A stretch of DNA of 64,000 nt. It comes from JAXLRU01 sp046330935. GTDB taxonomy: Bacteria; Actinomycetota; Actinomycetes; Actinomycetales; Kineosporiaceae. The stretch spans positions 32,279 to 96,278 of the forward strand of contig JAXLRU010000011.1 of NCBI GenBank assembly GCA_046330935.1. Reading direction: 5' to 3'. Below the pieces are notes generated by a model that was not told the origin of the DNA, did no database searches, and was given only the letters and a program-made list of their open reading frames with translations. Below, piece after piece: positions 40,998 through 49,660 of the stretch (the first letter of the stretch is position 1; each line of letters opens with the position of its first letter). Both the position numbers and the translations under genes were made by a program.

Positions 40998-42881
40998 TTG
41001 TTCTGCTACCAGTGCGAACAGACCGACCGGACCAACCCCGTCGCCGGGTGCCAGGTCGCGCACGGCACCTGCGGCAAGGACGAGACGACGTCCGACCTGC
41101 AGGACCTTCTGATCCACGCCCTCACCGGCATCGCCCAGTACGACGTCCGCGCGCGCACCCTGCAGGCCGGGGACGACGCCGCCGCCGACTTCGTGCTCTA
41201 CGGCATGTTCACGACGCTCACCAACGTCAACTTCACCGCGACGCGGTTCGTGCAGCTCATCCACGAGGCCGCGAAGGTCCGCGACCGGGTGAAGGCGCGC
41301 TACGAGGCCGCCGCCGTGGCGCGCGGCCTCGTCCCCGAGGACCTGTGCGGCGACGCCGATCTGCAGGCTGCCGGTGACACCGGCGGGCAGGCGGCGGACG
41401 GCGAGCAGCCGGCGTCCGGGGGCGGCTGCGGCAGCGGCTCGTGCGGCTGCGGCAAGAACAAGGCCAAGCGCACCAGTGCGCACCCGAGCTTCTTCGCGCC
41501 GGTGGCGGGCAGCCCGGCGGCGTTCGTGCCCGCGCAGGACATGGACTCGCTGCTGCTGCAGGCGGCCGAGGTCGGCATCCGCCGTGGCGTCGAGGTGGAC
41601 GGCGAGGCCGTGGTCGGCCTGCGCGCGCTCCTGCTCTACGGCCTCAAGGGCGTCTGCGCCTACGCCCACCACGCGGCGGTGCTCGGCCAGTCCGACCCGG
41701 CGGTCTTCCTCGCCGTCGAGACCGCGCTGGACTACCTCGCGACCCGGCCCACCGACGTCGAGCAGCTCCTGCGCCGCTCGCTGGCGCTCGGCAAGGTCAA
41801 CCTCCGCGTGATGGAGCTGCTCGACGAGGGCAACACCGGCACGTTCGGCACCCCCGAGCCCACCCAGGTGCGCACTACCCCGGTCGAGGGCAAGGCGATC
41901 CTCGTCAGCGGCCACGACCTGCGCGACCTGCACGCGATCCTCGAGCAGACCACCGGTACGGGCATCAACGTCTACACCCACGGCGAACTGCTGCCCGCCC
42001 ACGGCTACCCGGTGCTCAAGGCGTACCCGCACCTCGCGGGCAACTGGGGCGGGGCCTGGCAGGACCAGCAGGTCGACTTCGCGCGGTTCCCCGGCGCGAT
42101 CGTCATGACGAGCAACTGCATCATCGAGCCGCGCCCCGCCTACAAGGCGCGGATCTTCACGACCGGGCCGGTGGGTTGGCCGGGCGTGCGGCACCTCGGC
42201 GAGGCCGCGGGTTCGGCGCGTCCGGTCGGAGCCGAGGACACCCCGACCGACTTCCGGCTCGCGATCAAGGCCGCGCAGGCGCTGCCGGGATTCAGCGAGG
42301 CCGACGTCGAGGCGTTCGGCGAGTCGCCGGAGTTCACCGTCGGCTTCGGGCGGGGCGCCGTGCTCGGTGCGGCCGACGCCGTCGTCCAGGCCGTCAAGGA
42401 CGGGGAGATCAAGCACTTCTTCCTCATCGGCGGCTGCGACGGCGCGGCGCCCGGCCGCAACTACTACACGGACTTCGCGACGTCGACGCCGTCCGACACC
42501 GTCGTGATGACGCTCGGCTGCGCCAAGTTCCGGTTCAACGACCACGACTTCGGCACCGTCGCGGGCCTGCCCCGGCTGCTCGACGTCGGGCAGTGCAACG
42601 ACTCGTTCTCGGCGATCCAGGTGGCGATCGCGCTCGCCGACGCGTTCGGCTGCGAGGTCGACGACCTGCCGCTGTCGCTGGTGCTGTCGTGGTTCGAGCA
42701 GAAGGCCGCGGCGGTGCTGCTGACGCTGCTCGCGCTGGGCATCCGCAACATCAAGCTCGGCCCCACGCTGCCCGCGTTCCTCACCGACGACGTCGTCGGC
42801 GTCCTCGTCGAGCGGTTCGGGATCGCCCCCATCGGCGACGCGGCCGAGGACCTCGCCGCCATCCTCGGCGCGCGCGCGTGA
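40998..42881 (+). CDS. hcp: Hydroxylamine reductase / hybrid-cluster protein
   Basis: Hcp carries a cubane and the hybrid Fe-S-O cluster. It reduces hydroxylamine to ammonia in vitro and NO to N2O in nitrosative-stress protection. TTG 40998 is chosen because it gives MFCYQCEQT with the N-terminal cluster cysteines in place and GAGGAG eight bases upstream. Hybrid-cluster ligands are visible in GVCAYAHHA, MTSNCIIEP, GGCDGAAPG and LGCAKFRFNDHDFG. At 627 residues it is longer than usual (about 550). An extra segment at about residues 115-160 contains GGGCGSGSCGCGKNK, five cysteines outside the standard set. The NADH reductase gene overlaps by GTGA. Confidence 0.95.
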   Translation: MFCYQCEQTDRTNPVAGCQVAHGTCGKDETTSDLQDLLIHALTGIAQYDVRARTLQAGDDAAADFVLYGMFTTLTNVNFTATRFVQLIHEAAKVRDRVKARYEAAAVARGLVPEDLCGDADLQAAGDTGGQAADGEQPASGGGCGSGSCGCGKNKAKRTSAHPSFFAPVAGSPAAFVPAQDMDSLLLQAAEVGIRRGVEVDGEAVVGLRALLLYGLKGVCAYAHHAAVLGQSDPAVFLAVETALDYLATRPTDVEQLLRRSLALGKVNLRVMELLDEGNTGTFGTPEPTQVRTTPVEGKAILVSGHDLRDLHAILEQTTGTGINVYTHGELLPAHGYPVLKAYPHLAGNWGGAWQDQQVDFARFPGAIVMTSNCIIEPRPAYKARIFTTGPVGWPGVRHLGEAAGSARPVGAEDTPTDFRLAIKAAQALPGFSEADVEAFGESPEFTVGFGRGAVLGAADAVVQAVKDGEIKHFFLIGGCDGAAPGRNYYTDFATSTPSDTVVMTLGCAKFRFNDHDFGTVAGLPRLLDVGQCNDSFSAIQVAIALADAFGCEVDDLPLSLVLSWFEQKAAAVLLTLLALGIRNIKLGPTLPAFLTDDVVGVLVERFGIAPIGDAAEDLAAILGARA

Positions 42882-44011
42882 GCGTGGACGCGCCGGTCAC
42901 CGGCGTGCCGGCCGGCGGGTGCGGGGGCGCCTGCGCGTGCGGGAGCGCCGTCCCCGTCCACGACGTCACGCTGACCACCACCGACGGCGTCCGGATCGAC
43001 GTCGCATGCGGCGAGGACACGACCGTCCTCGCCGCCGCGGCCGGCGCCGGGTACGTGCTGCCGTCCCTGTGCGGGACGGGCACGTGCGGCGCGTGCGTCG
43101 CGACCCTCGAGGCCGGCGACGCCGATCAGGCGCCCGCCTCCGACGCCGCCCTGCCGCCCGCCGAGCGCGAGCGGGGCGGGGTGCTGCTGTGCCGCACCTC
43201 GCCGCGGTCCGCGCTCGCCGTGGCGCTGCGCTGCGACGACTCACGGGTGTTGCGTGGCGGCCTGCCGCGCCGGGACGCCGAGCTGGTCGCCGTCGAGCCG
43301 GTCTCGGCCGACGGGCGGTCGGTGCGGGTGCGGCTGGCGCTCACGGGGGAAGACGCGACTGCTCAGTTCGAGCCGGGGCAGTTCGTGGAGGTCGAGGTCC
43401 CGGGCGTGCTCGATCCTTCCGGCGAACCGGTGCGGCGCGCGTACTCCCTGAGCAACGTCGCGAACTGGGACGGTGAGCTGGAGCTGCTCGTCCGGCTGCG
43501 CGAGGGCGGCGCGTTCTCGTCGTGGCTGTCCTCGGCCCCGGCCGGAGCGCCGCTGGTCGTGCACGGACCGCAGGGCGCGTTCAGCCTCGCCGAGACCGGG
43601 CTGCGGCCGCGGTGGTTCGTGGCCGGCGGCACCGGGCTGGCGCCGATCCTGTCGATGCTGCGGCGGATGGCCGAGTGGGGCGACCCCCAGCCCGTGCGGC
43701 TGTACCTCGGGGTCGGTTCTGCAGCAGAGGTCCCCGACCTGCCCGAGCTGCACGACGCCCTGGCGGGGCTCACGGCCCACGCCGGCCGCGCGCTCGTGAC
43801 CAGCGTGTGGCGCGGCGAGCTGCCGGACGCGGCGGTGGCCGGTACCCCGCTGGACGCCGTCGCCGCCGACCTCGCCGCGCTCACGGCGTCCGGTGCGCCA
43901 CTGCCCGACCTCTACGGCTGCGGGCCCGTCGCCCTCGTCGACGGGTTGTCCGTGCTCGCTGCCGAGCACGGCGTCCCCGGCGTCACCGTGGAGCGGTTCG
44001 TCGCGAGCTGA
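42878..44011 (+). CDS. Hcr-like NADH oxidoreductase with N-terminal [2Fe-2S] domain
   Basis: A 377-residue electron-transfer partner for Hcp. The ferredoxin domain comes first (about 25-110, ligands in CGTGTCGAC and a later LLCRT). It is followed by FAD binding (RAYSLSNVANWDGELELLV) and NAD binding (VAGGTGLAPILSML and DLYGCGPVALVDGL). In E. coli Hcr the ferredoxin module is C-terminal, so the domain order here is reversed, as in phenol-hydroxylase-type reductases. Gly/Cys-rich GGCGGACACGSA precedes the ferredoxin. Translational coupling (GTGA) supports an hcp-hcr pair. Confidence 0.88.
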   Translation: MSVDAPVTGVPAGGCGGACACGSAVPVHDVTLTTTDGVRIDVACGEDTTVLAAAAGAGYVLPSLCGTGTCGACVATLEAGDADQAPASDAALPPAERERGGVLLCRTSPRSALAVALRCDDSRVLRGGLPRRDAELVAVEPVSADGRSVRVRLALTGEDATAQFEPGQFVEVEVPGVLDPSGEPVRRAYSLSNVANWDGELELLVRLREGGAFSSWLSSAPAGAPLVVHGPQGAFSLAETGLRPRWFVAGGTGLAPILSMLRRMAEWGDPQPVRLYLGVGSAAEVPDLPELHDALAGLTAHAGRALVTSVWRGELPDAAVAGTPLDAVAADLAALTASGAPLPDLYGCGPVALVDGLSVLAAEHGVPGVTVERFVAS

Positions 44012-44026
44012 CGCAGCCCTCCCCGC

Positions 44027-44095
44027 CAGATGCCCCGACTTCCTGAGGGCACGCCGTCGCTGTGTCGGCGTGTCCTCAAGAAGTCGGGGCATCTG
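44027..44095. terminator. Very long inverted repeat after hcr
   Basis: Arms of about 30 bp (44027-44056 and 44066-44095; CAGATGCCCCGACTTC outermost), two mismatches and a 9-nt loop. It lies between the convergent hcr and Excalibur genes, so a bidirectional terminator is the simplest reading. Its length is unusual, and a small palindromic mobile repeat is an alternative. Confidence 0.65.
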
Positions 44096-44140
44096 CCCGT
44101 GTGCCTCGTGCCGGCTCGGCCGCTCATCTGAGCCCTGCCC

Positions 44141-44929
44141 TCAGGACTCGCAGCCGCCGCCGTCGTTGTCGCGGTCGAATCCGTGAGGGTCCGGGGGCAG
44201 CACGGCGAACCGGCGGTAGGGGATGTCCGGGCAGTCCAGGTCACCGCGCACGGTGATCGGCGGAATGCATACCCCGGGGTACGACGGGTCGCAGGATCCC
44301 TTCTGCTTGGCGGCGGCCTTCTTCTTCGTCGTCGGCTTCGGCGCCTTCCGGGTCGCCTTCTTCGTGGTGGGTCGCTGGGCGGCCCGCGTCGTGGCCTGGC
44401 GAGCGGCGACGTCACCCACGAGGGGACGGATCGCCGCGGGACTCACCCGCGCTGCCGTCGTCGCCGGGGGCGCGGACGTGGCCGCGGTCGTCGTCGCGGC
44501 CGCGGTCGTCGGTGCGGGGCCGGTCGAGGACGACGTGGGCGCGGCGCTGGTGGGCTCAGCGGCCTCCACGCCGGGCGCGGGGCTGCTGAAGGACGTGACC
44601 TCGGACGGCTCGTTCTGGAAGGGAGCCGTCACCAGGCCGAGCGTGAGCAGTCCGAGCAGCGCACCGCGCACAGCTTTACGCGCGGGCCTCGTGCGCGACG
44701 GACCGAGGTAGACGCGACCGAGGACCCGGCCGGCGGAGGCGGCGAGGGCCTGCCCGGACGAGGCGGCGGGGGCGGGCGACGGCGTCCGTGGGGCCGGGGC
44801 GTCCTGGAGCCAGAACTGCCACCCGGCAGGGGCCGGCGGCCACGACGGCGGCGGCACCCATCCGCGGGGCGGGACCCAGCCGGGGGGAACCGGAGGCCAG
44901 CCGGGCGGAGCATTGAAGCGGTACGTCAT
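44141..44929 (-). CDS. Excalibur-domain membrane protein with Pro/Thr-rich linker
   Basis: A 262-residue protein. The N-terminus is built of Pro-Trp-Gly repeats (MTYRFNAPPGWPPVPPGW, like DUF2510-type proteins). A probable single transmembrane helix (about residues 85-105) follows, then a long Thr/Ala/Ser and Lys-rich linker. The C-terminal Excalibur motif has DLDCPDIPYR and DPHGFDRDNDGGGCES, a Ca-binding DxDxDGxxCE loop. It is likely outside the membrane. ATG 44929 has GGAGGG upstream; ATG 44956 is an alternative. Confidence 0.8.
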   Translation of the reverse strand: MTYRFNAPPGWPPVPPGWVPPRGWVPPPSWPPAPAGWQFWLQDAPAPRTPSPAPAASSGQALAASAGRVLGRVYLGPSRTRPARKAVRGALLGLLTLGLVTAPFQNEPSEVTSFSSPAPGVEAAEPTSAAPTSSSTGPAPTTAAATTTAATSAPPATTAARVSPAAIRPLVGDVAARQATTRAAQRPTTKKATRKAPKPTTKKKAAAKQKGSCDPSYPGVCIPPITVRGDLDCPDIPYRRFAVLPPDPHGFDRDNDGGGCES

Positions 44930-45233
44930 CGTCACCCTCCAGACCCTCGCGACCACTCTCCATGACCGGCGACCAGCCGGAGGGGGGAATGCGGGAATCC
45001 GTGCAGGATGGCAACGACGATGTCACCGCAGGTCGGGGCGGGCGCGTGCGGTCAGGCTGCCCTCGGCGTCCCTGCGCCGGACCTCCACCCTGGCAGCGTC
45101 CTGATGAGCGGCGCCCGTGAGCAACCGGGCCTCGGAACCGGCCTCAGCTCATGGACACCGCTGATCTGGGCGCCGCGGTCAGGAGCTGCGGCGCCGCTGC
45201 GGTCGCCACCGACGGCGTGGGCGGCGCCTGCCG

Positions 45234-45629
45234 TCAGTCGCCACAGGACCGGCCCACGGCGCGAAGGTGGCGTTCCACGGTGAACTCGGCCCCGGGGATC
45301 ACCTCGCCGAAGTCCGTGTCGACCACGATCTCGAGGCGCGCGTTGAGCGCGGCGACGGCGCGCACCATGAGCTCCACCGCCGCGAAGCGGTAGACGACGG
45401 AGAAGAACGAGCACTCCGAGGGGGCGATGCCCAGCGCGGCGAAGGGGTTCTCGGCCCAGCTCTCCTCGGTCACCGCGTCGGCCGGGTCGATCCAGACGTG
45501 CCCGTCGGGGCCCTCGAGGTAGAGGCCGCGACCGCTCTCCGTCACGGTTCCGGCATCCGTCAGCAAGGGCGCGATGTCGGCGACGACCAGACCCGGCTGC
45601 CGCACCATCACCGACACGATCTCGCTCAT
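45234..45629 (-). CDS. Uncharacterised 131-residue protein
   Basis: A compact soluble protein with ATG at 45629. It shows VVADIAPLLTDAG, YLEGPDGHVWIDPADA and a hydrophobic helix region SFFSVVYRFAAVELMVRAVAAL, suggesting an alpha/beta fold. Codon use matches its neighbours. I cannot assign a family; its size and acidity are reminiscent of immunity-type proteins, but no toxin gene is adjacent. Confidence 0.6.
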   Translation of the reverse strand: MSEIVSVMVRQPGLVVADIAPLLTDAGTVTESGRGLYLEGPDGHVWIDPADAVTEESWAENPFAALGIAPSECSFFSVVYRFAAVELMVRAVAALNARLEIVVDTDFGEVIPGAEFTVERHLRAVGRSCGD

Positions 45630-45726
45630 CGCCCCTCCGCTCCCGCCGTCCGAGCCGCCGTCGCTCCAGCGTCACAGGGCCGCGCCCCCGCGCGCGACCC
45701 GTTTGCCGGGGCGCGCTGCCCGCGCC

Positions 45727-47421
45727 TCACACGATCAGGTTGCTCCGGGCGATCGGCTCGACCAGCTCGCGCTCCTCGTAGGACAGGTGCGACAGGAGCG
45801 TGTCGGTGAGCAGGTCGACGGCCGAACGCAGGCGGGCGGCCGCCGCGCTCGCCTGCGGATCGCCCTCGGGCCGGTGCTGCGACGTCACGAAGGCGACGAG
45901 CGCGTCGTCCAGCCCGGTCAGCACGTCGTGGATGACGTGGTGCTCGGCCTCCAGCCTGTCGATCACCGGGTCGATCCCGGCGACCACGCGGCGCAGCGCC
46001 GGGAACATGTGCTGGTCCTCGATCGTGTGGTGCGTGGTCACGACCCGGCAGTAGGAGGCGCAGAACGCTCCGAGCGTCCAGTCGTTCTGCCGCAGCGCGG
46101 TGCGGTTGATCTCGTCGCGCGCGAGCGCCGGGTCGGCCGTGCCCGCGAGCACCTGGTCGACGACGTCGCGCACCTGGGTGAGCTCGGAGCGCAGGTGGTC
46201 GTGGATGTCCACCAGGTGCCGCCCCGCCGCCTGCTGCCGCGAGGTGTACGCCGCGTCGGCCGGGGCGGGCGGCGCCGTGGGTCGCGTCGACTCGTCCCAG
46301 GGCATCGCCGCCGACAGCCGCGACCCGTCGTCCGGCGTCACCGGGATGCCCGCGAGGTCGGCGGCCGAGCTGCCGGTCCGGGACGGCGACGGCGAGGGTC
46401 CGGGTGCCGACGCTGCGGTCGGCCTCGGCGCGGCGACGGCGGGTTGCGCACCGGACGGCGCGACCACGACGGCGGCGCGCCCATCGCCGTCCGCGCCCTC
46501 GCCCGCAGCACTCGCACCACCCGCGGCCCGGCGCGCCCGCTCCTCGCCGACCAGCTCTCGGACGGCGGGAGCCACCTCCGCAGCGAAGACGCGGATCGCG
46601 TCGGGGTCGTCGGAGCCCAGGATGAACGCGCTCATGCCCTGCGCGAGCGCGAGCTCGGCGAGGTCCTCGGCCCACTGCTCGGGCGGGCCCTCGAGGAAGC
46701 CGGTGCCGCGCGCCGCGAAGGTCCCGTTGACGTTGTACAGCCGCCGGACGTCGGCGGGGGAGCGCCCGGCCTCGACCGCGGCGTCGTCGATCGCGGCGTT
46801 CAGCGCCCCGAGCGTGTCGGGCGCGGCGTAGGGCTGGCTGGGGATCCACCCGTCGGCGAGGCGCCCGGTGAGGGCGAGCATCCGCGGCTTGTACGCACCG
46901 AGCCAGATCCCGACGTCGTGCGCGGGCGCCGGGCCCGGCCGTGCCCCGTGCACCGCGTGCACGGTCCCGTCGACGACGACCCCGCGGCGTCCGGCGGGCG
47001 CCCACAACCCCCGCAGGATCGCGATGCCCTCCTCCAGCGCCGTCACCGACTCCCCGGGCGTGAGCCGCCGCCCGCCCATGCCGACGATCGGGTCCCAGAA
47101 CGCGCCCGCACCGAGGCCCAGCTCCACCCGCCCGCCGGAGATCAGGTCGAGCGAGGCGACGGCGCGGGCCAGGACGGCGGGCGGGCGCAGCGGCAGGTTG
47201 GCGACGTTGGGCGCGACCCGGACGGACGTCGTCGTCGCGGCGATCGCCGCCAGCAGCGTCCACGCGTCGAGGAACGACGGCTGGTACGGGTGGTCCTGGA
47301 TCGTCACGAGGTCCAGCCCGAGCGCATCGGTCAGGTGCGCGAGGCCGAGGACCCGCTGGGGGTCGTCGGCCGCAGGCGTGAGGAACGTGCCGAACAGCAG
47401 GTCGTGGCCGTAGTCGGGCAT
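45727..47421 (-). CDS. Luciferase-like (F420-type) oxidoreductase fused to a hemerythrin domain
   Basis: A 564-residue fusion. Residues 1-295 form an LLM TIM barrel (LFGTFLTPAADDPQRVLGLA, TIQDHPYQPSFLDAW, LELGLGAGAFWDP-like RVELGLGAGAFWDP). A Pro/Ala/Ser linker (about 300-380) joins it to a C-terminal hemerythrin (HHE) four-helix bundle. Its di-iron ligands lie in DIHDHLRSEL, THHTIEDQHMFP, EAEHHVIHDVL and LSYEERELVEP. The HHE unit could sense or bind O2 or NO next to a flavin/F420 site. Start is ATG 47421. The upstream DUF2256-DUF3253 gene ends 7 nt before, so the two are one operon. F420 use is inferred from the family. Confidence 0.88.
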   Translation of the reverse strand: MPDYGHDLLFGTFLTPAADDPQRVLGLAHLTDALGLDLVTIQDHPYQPSFLDAWTLLAAIAATTTSVRVAPNVANLPLRPPAVLARAVASLDLISGGRVELGLGAGAFWDPIVGMGGRRLTPGESVTALEEGIAILRGLWAPAGRRGVVVDGTVHAVHGARPGPAPAHDVGIWLGAYKPRMLALTGRLADGWIPSQPYAAPDTLGALNAAIDDAAVEAGRSPADVRRLYNVNGTFAARGTGFLEGPPEQWAEDLAELALAQGMSAFILGSDDPDAIRVFAAEVAPAVRELVGEERARRAAGGASAAGEGADGDGRAAVVVAPSGAQPAVAAPRPTAASAPGPSPSPSRTGSSAADLAGIPVTPDDGSRLSAAMPWDESTRPTAPPAPADAAYTSRQQAAGRHLVDIHDHLRSELTQVRDVVDQVLAGTADPALARDEINRTALRQNDWTLGAFCASYCRVVTTHHTIEDQHMFPALRRVVAGIDPVIDRLEAEHHVIHDVLTGLDDALVAFVTSQHRPEGDPQASAAAARLRSAVDLLTDTLLSHLSYEERELVEPIARSNLIV

Positions 47422-47428
47422 GGCCGCC

Positions 47429-47860
47429 TCAGGGGGTCTCGGGGGCGTCGAACTCGGGCCCTCGCCGCACGCGGATCGGGCCCTTGGCGGTGCTCGGGTC
47501 GACGACCCGACCGCCCTGGGTGATCTCGACCCTGCCCCGGGCGACGAGCCGCCGCGCCGCGCGGCGGGCGGGCTCCATGAGATCACGCCAGCCGTCGGCG
47601 TCGCCGCGGGTGTCGCCCACGGCCCGGGCGGCCTCCGACGGGCAGATCGTCGCGGACGCCGCCCGTGAGCCGAGCAGCCGCAGCGTCGCCTCCTCCAGTG
47701 CCCTGTCGACGGCGTCCACCCGGTGCCGGCGGCAGGCGTCGGAGCAGTAGCGGACGTCGTCCCACGAGCGCTCCCACGCCTTGCGCCACGTGATCGTCCG
47801 GCCGCACGAGGCACACGGTTTCGTGGGCAGGTCCGAGCGGGCGGTGCGGTGCGGGCTCAC
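47429..47860 (-). CDS. DUF2256-DUF3253 protein
   Basis: A 143-residue protein. The zinc-ribbon-like DUF2256 (CASCGRTITWRKAWERSWDD then YCSDACR) is followed by the DUF3253 helical domain (residues 55-135). The combined architecture is known from many bacteria with no assigned function. GTG 47860 is the start. It is co-directional with, and 7 nt from, the luciferase-like/hemerythrin gene. Confidence 0.85.
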   Translation of the reverse strand: MSPHRTARSDLPTKPCASCGRTITWRKAWERSWDDVRYCSDACRRHRVDAVDRALEEATLRLLGSRAASATICPSEAARAVGDTRGDADGWRDLMEPARRAARRLVARGRVEITQGGRVVDPSTAKGPIRVRRGPEFDAPETP

Positions 47861-47929
47861 GGCGTCCAGCGTGCCCGCGGGTGCCCGGCCGCGCGCGCCA
47901 GGAGCGGTCCTCGGCCGGGGCGTGAGTTC

Positions 47930-48325
47930 TCAGACGTGGACGTCGAAGCCCAGCTCGACGTCGCAGGCCGCCTTCCCGCCGCGGATCCCCCAGTTCTCGG
48001 TGCCCGACTCGCGCAGGGTGACCGTGACGTGGTCGGCGGGGACGCCGAGGGCCGCGAGCCGCTCGACGATCTCGCCGTAGAGGCGGCGCTTGGCGTCCAC
48101 CGACCGGCCCGCGAAGCAGTCGATCGTGACCAGGGTGAACCGCTCCGGCTCGCGCAGCCGGGGCGAGCACGCGAAGCGGTGCGGCTCGTGCACGATCAGC
48201 CGCACCGTGCGGTCCTCGGGCGGGATCCGGAACGCCGCGACGAGCGCCCCGTGGACCGCCTCGATCAGCGCCGCCTCCTCGGCAGGGGAGTACGGGCGGC
48301 GGGTCTCGATCAGGGCGGTGGGCAT
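47930..48325 (-). CDS. Tautomerase-family protein
   Basis: A 131-residue 4-oxalocrotonate-tautomerase-superfamily protein. Pro follows the initiator Met (MPTALIETRRPYS), the catalytic base position. YGEIVERLAALGVPADHVTVTLRE is the family helix and strand. The fused double-unit length fits the cis-CaaD/MSAD-like size class. The substrate is unknown. ATG 48325. Confidence 0.82.
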   Translation of the reverse strand: MPTALIETRRPYSPAEEAALIEAVHGALVAAFRIPPEDRTVRLIVHEPHRFACSPRLREPERFTLVTIDCFAGRSVDAKRRLYGEIVERLAALGVPADHVTVTLRESGTENWGIRGGKAACDVELGFDVHV

Positions 48326-48447
48326 CGGGCCATGCTGCCAGCGTCCGGCCCGCGGGCTCGCCTGGTTTTGCGGGGGCTGACGGGCCTCGTCGGCCTTGCC
48401 GTGCCGGCGGGACCGGCGGGCCGGGTCTTCCCGCGGCGGTTCGGGTC

Positions 48448-48572
48448 ACGTCGGGGAGCATCCAGGGCGCTGCAGTGCTCCCAGTGGCGGTTCGGGTCAC
48501 ATGGCGCCCTCAACCGCCGCTGGAACCCGCCGGCTGACCCGGATGCTCCCCGACCCGCCCCGGATGCTCCCC
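48448..48572 (+). repeat. ~125-bp palindromic intergenic element, copy A
   Basis: Bounded by GGGGAGCAT (48453-48461) and two ATGCTCCCC (48543-48551, 48564-48572), with an inner CAGTGGCGG/CCGCCGCTGG-type inverted pair. It aligns along its whole length with 51318-51444 in the same orientation. It precedes the FHA-kinase gene pair. Confidence 0.8.
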
Positions 48573-48604
48573 GACCCGACCCCACCCGACCCGACCCGAC
48601 CCGA
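48570..48604 (+). repeat. Seven tandem CCCGA-type pentamers
   Basis: Units are CCCGA twice, CCCCA once, then CCCGA four times, directly abutting the palindromic element. This is a simple-sequence tract in the 522-nt gap 48326-48847, which otherwise holds no gene. Confidence 0.85.
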
Positions 48605-48847
48605 CCCCGGGCGCGGAGCCGAAGCGGACGCCGGTCGCGCGCGGGCCGCGACGAGCGTCCCCGGTGCGCCCGCGTGACCCACCGCGCGTCGGCACGGCGT
48701 CCGGACCAACCGTCGGGCGCAGGTCGGGTCCCCCACAAGCACCGGCGGACGGAACGCGTTCCGCCGTCACCCGCGACGCTCTCCCCGGGCGCGCGGGGGT
48801 GCGGCATGATGCGCGGGTCACGGGAGACGGAAGGCCAGGGGGACGAG

Positions 48848-49660
48848 GTGCGAGCAGCTGCGACGACGCGGAGCGCGCCCGCCTGCGCGCGAGTGCTGGA
48901 CGTCGTCCCGCTCTCGCCTGCGGGCCCCGTGCACCGGCTGACCGAGCTCGGGGGCACGCTCACGCTGGGCCGGGGGTCGGCGTCCACGCCCGTGGACGTC
49001 GTCCTCGCCGACGCGCCCGTGCTGTCGAGGGTCGCGTTCGAGCTGCACCTCGCGGAGGACGGCGTCCGCGTCGTCTGCCGGCAGCGCCGCGGCGGGGTGG
49101 TCGAGGTGCTGGGCGAGGGCGGGCACGTCGCGCAGACGCTGGTGCAGGGGCAGCAGTTGCTCTCGCCGCTGCCGAGCTTCCGCGTGCGGGTGCGCGCGGA
49201 CCGGGTGGTGGTGGAGGTGCGGGTCGACCAGTCGCCGCCCCGCCCCGGCCTGGCGACGCTGACGTTGGAGGCGTGCACCGTCGAGCCGTGGTCGGCCGAC
49301 AGCCTGTTCGCGTTCGTCGCGGGCAGCGAGTGGCGGCGGGTCGTCGCGCTGGCGTGCGCGCGCACCACCTACCCGCGGGGGACGGCGGCCGGGCCGGCGG
49401 GCGCGGGGGACGCACCGGCGCGCGCCCACGTGCCGACGTTCACGTGGTTGCGCTCGGCGTGCGAGCGGCTGCGCGGGGAGCCGGTGTCGCAGCGGTGGTT
49501 GTCGGACCGGCTCGACGAGGCGCTCGACGCGTTCGGCGAGCCCCGCGACGGCACCGACAAGCTGTCGCGGTTGGTGCCGATGATGCTGCGGGCACGCGTG
49601 CTCGCCGACGACGTGCTGCTGCGCCTGGCCCGCCAGCTCGAAGGGGCGGGCGATGGCTGA
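48848..49660 (+). CDS. FHA-like domain protein encoded with a Ser/Thr kinase
   Basis: A 270-residue protein. Residues about 15-115 look like an FHA fold (GGTLTLGRGSASTPVDVVLADAPVLSRVAFELHL; the GRG and SR positions match the phosphopeptide loops). The C-terminal ~100 residues are helical with a possible winged helix (SQRWLSDRLDEALDAFGEP). FHA domains bind phosphothreonine, which fits the overlapping kinase gene (8 nt overlap). GTG 48848 is preferred; ATG 48807 is possible. It sits just inside the left palindromic element. Confidence 0.65.
   Translation: MRAAATTRSAPACARVLDVVPLSPAGPVHRLTELGGTLTLGRGSASTPVDVVLADAPVLSRVAFELHLAEDGVRVVCRQRRGGVVEVLGEGGHVAQTLVQGQQLLSPLPSFRVRVRADRVVVEVRVDQSPPRPGLATLTLEACTVEPWSADSLFAFVAGSEWRRVVALACARTTYPRGTAAGPAGAGDAPARAHVPTFTWLRSACERLRGEPVSQRWLSDRLDEALDAFGEPRDGTDKLSRLVPMMLRARVLADDVLLRLARQLEGAGDG

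Noticed and set aside
45234..45629. Immunity protein of a toxin pair
   Set aside because: Size and acidity fit loosely, but no adjacent toxin or recognised immunity motif exists; left as unknown.
48570..48604. CRISPR-like array from the CCCGA repeats
   Set aside because: Five-base units without spacers; this is simple-sequence DNA. No CRISPR array or cas gene was seen anywhere in the window.
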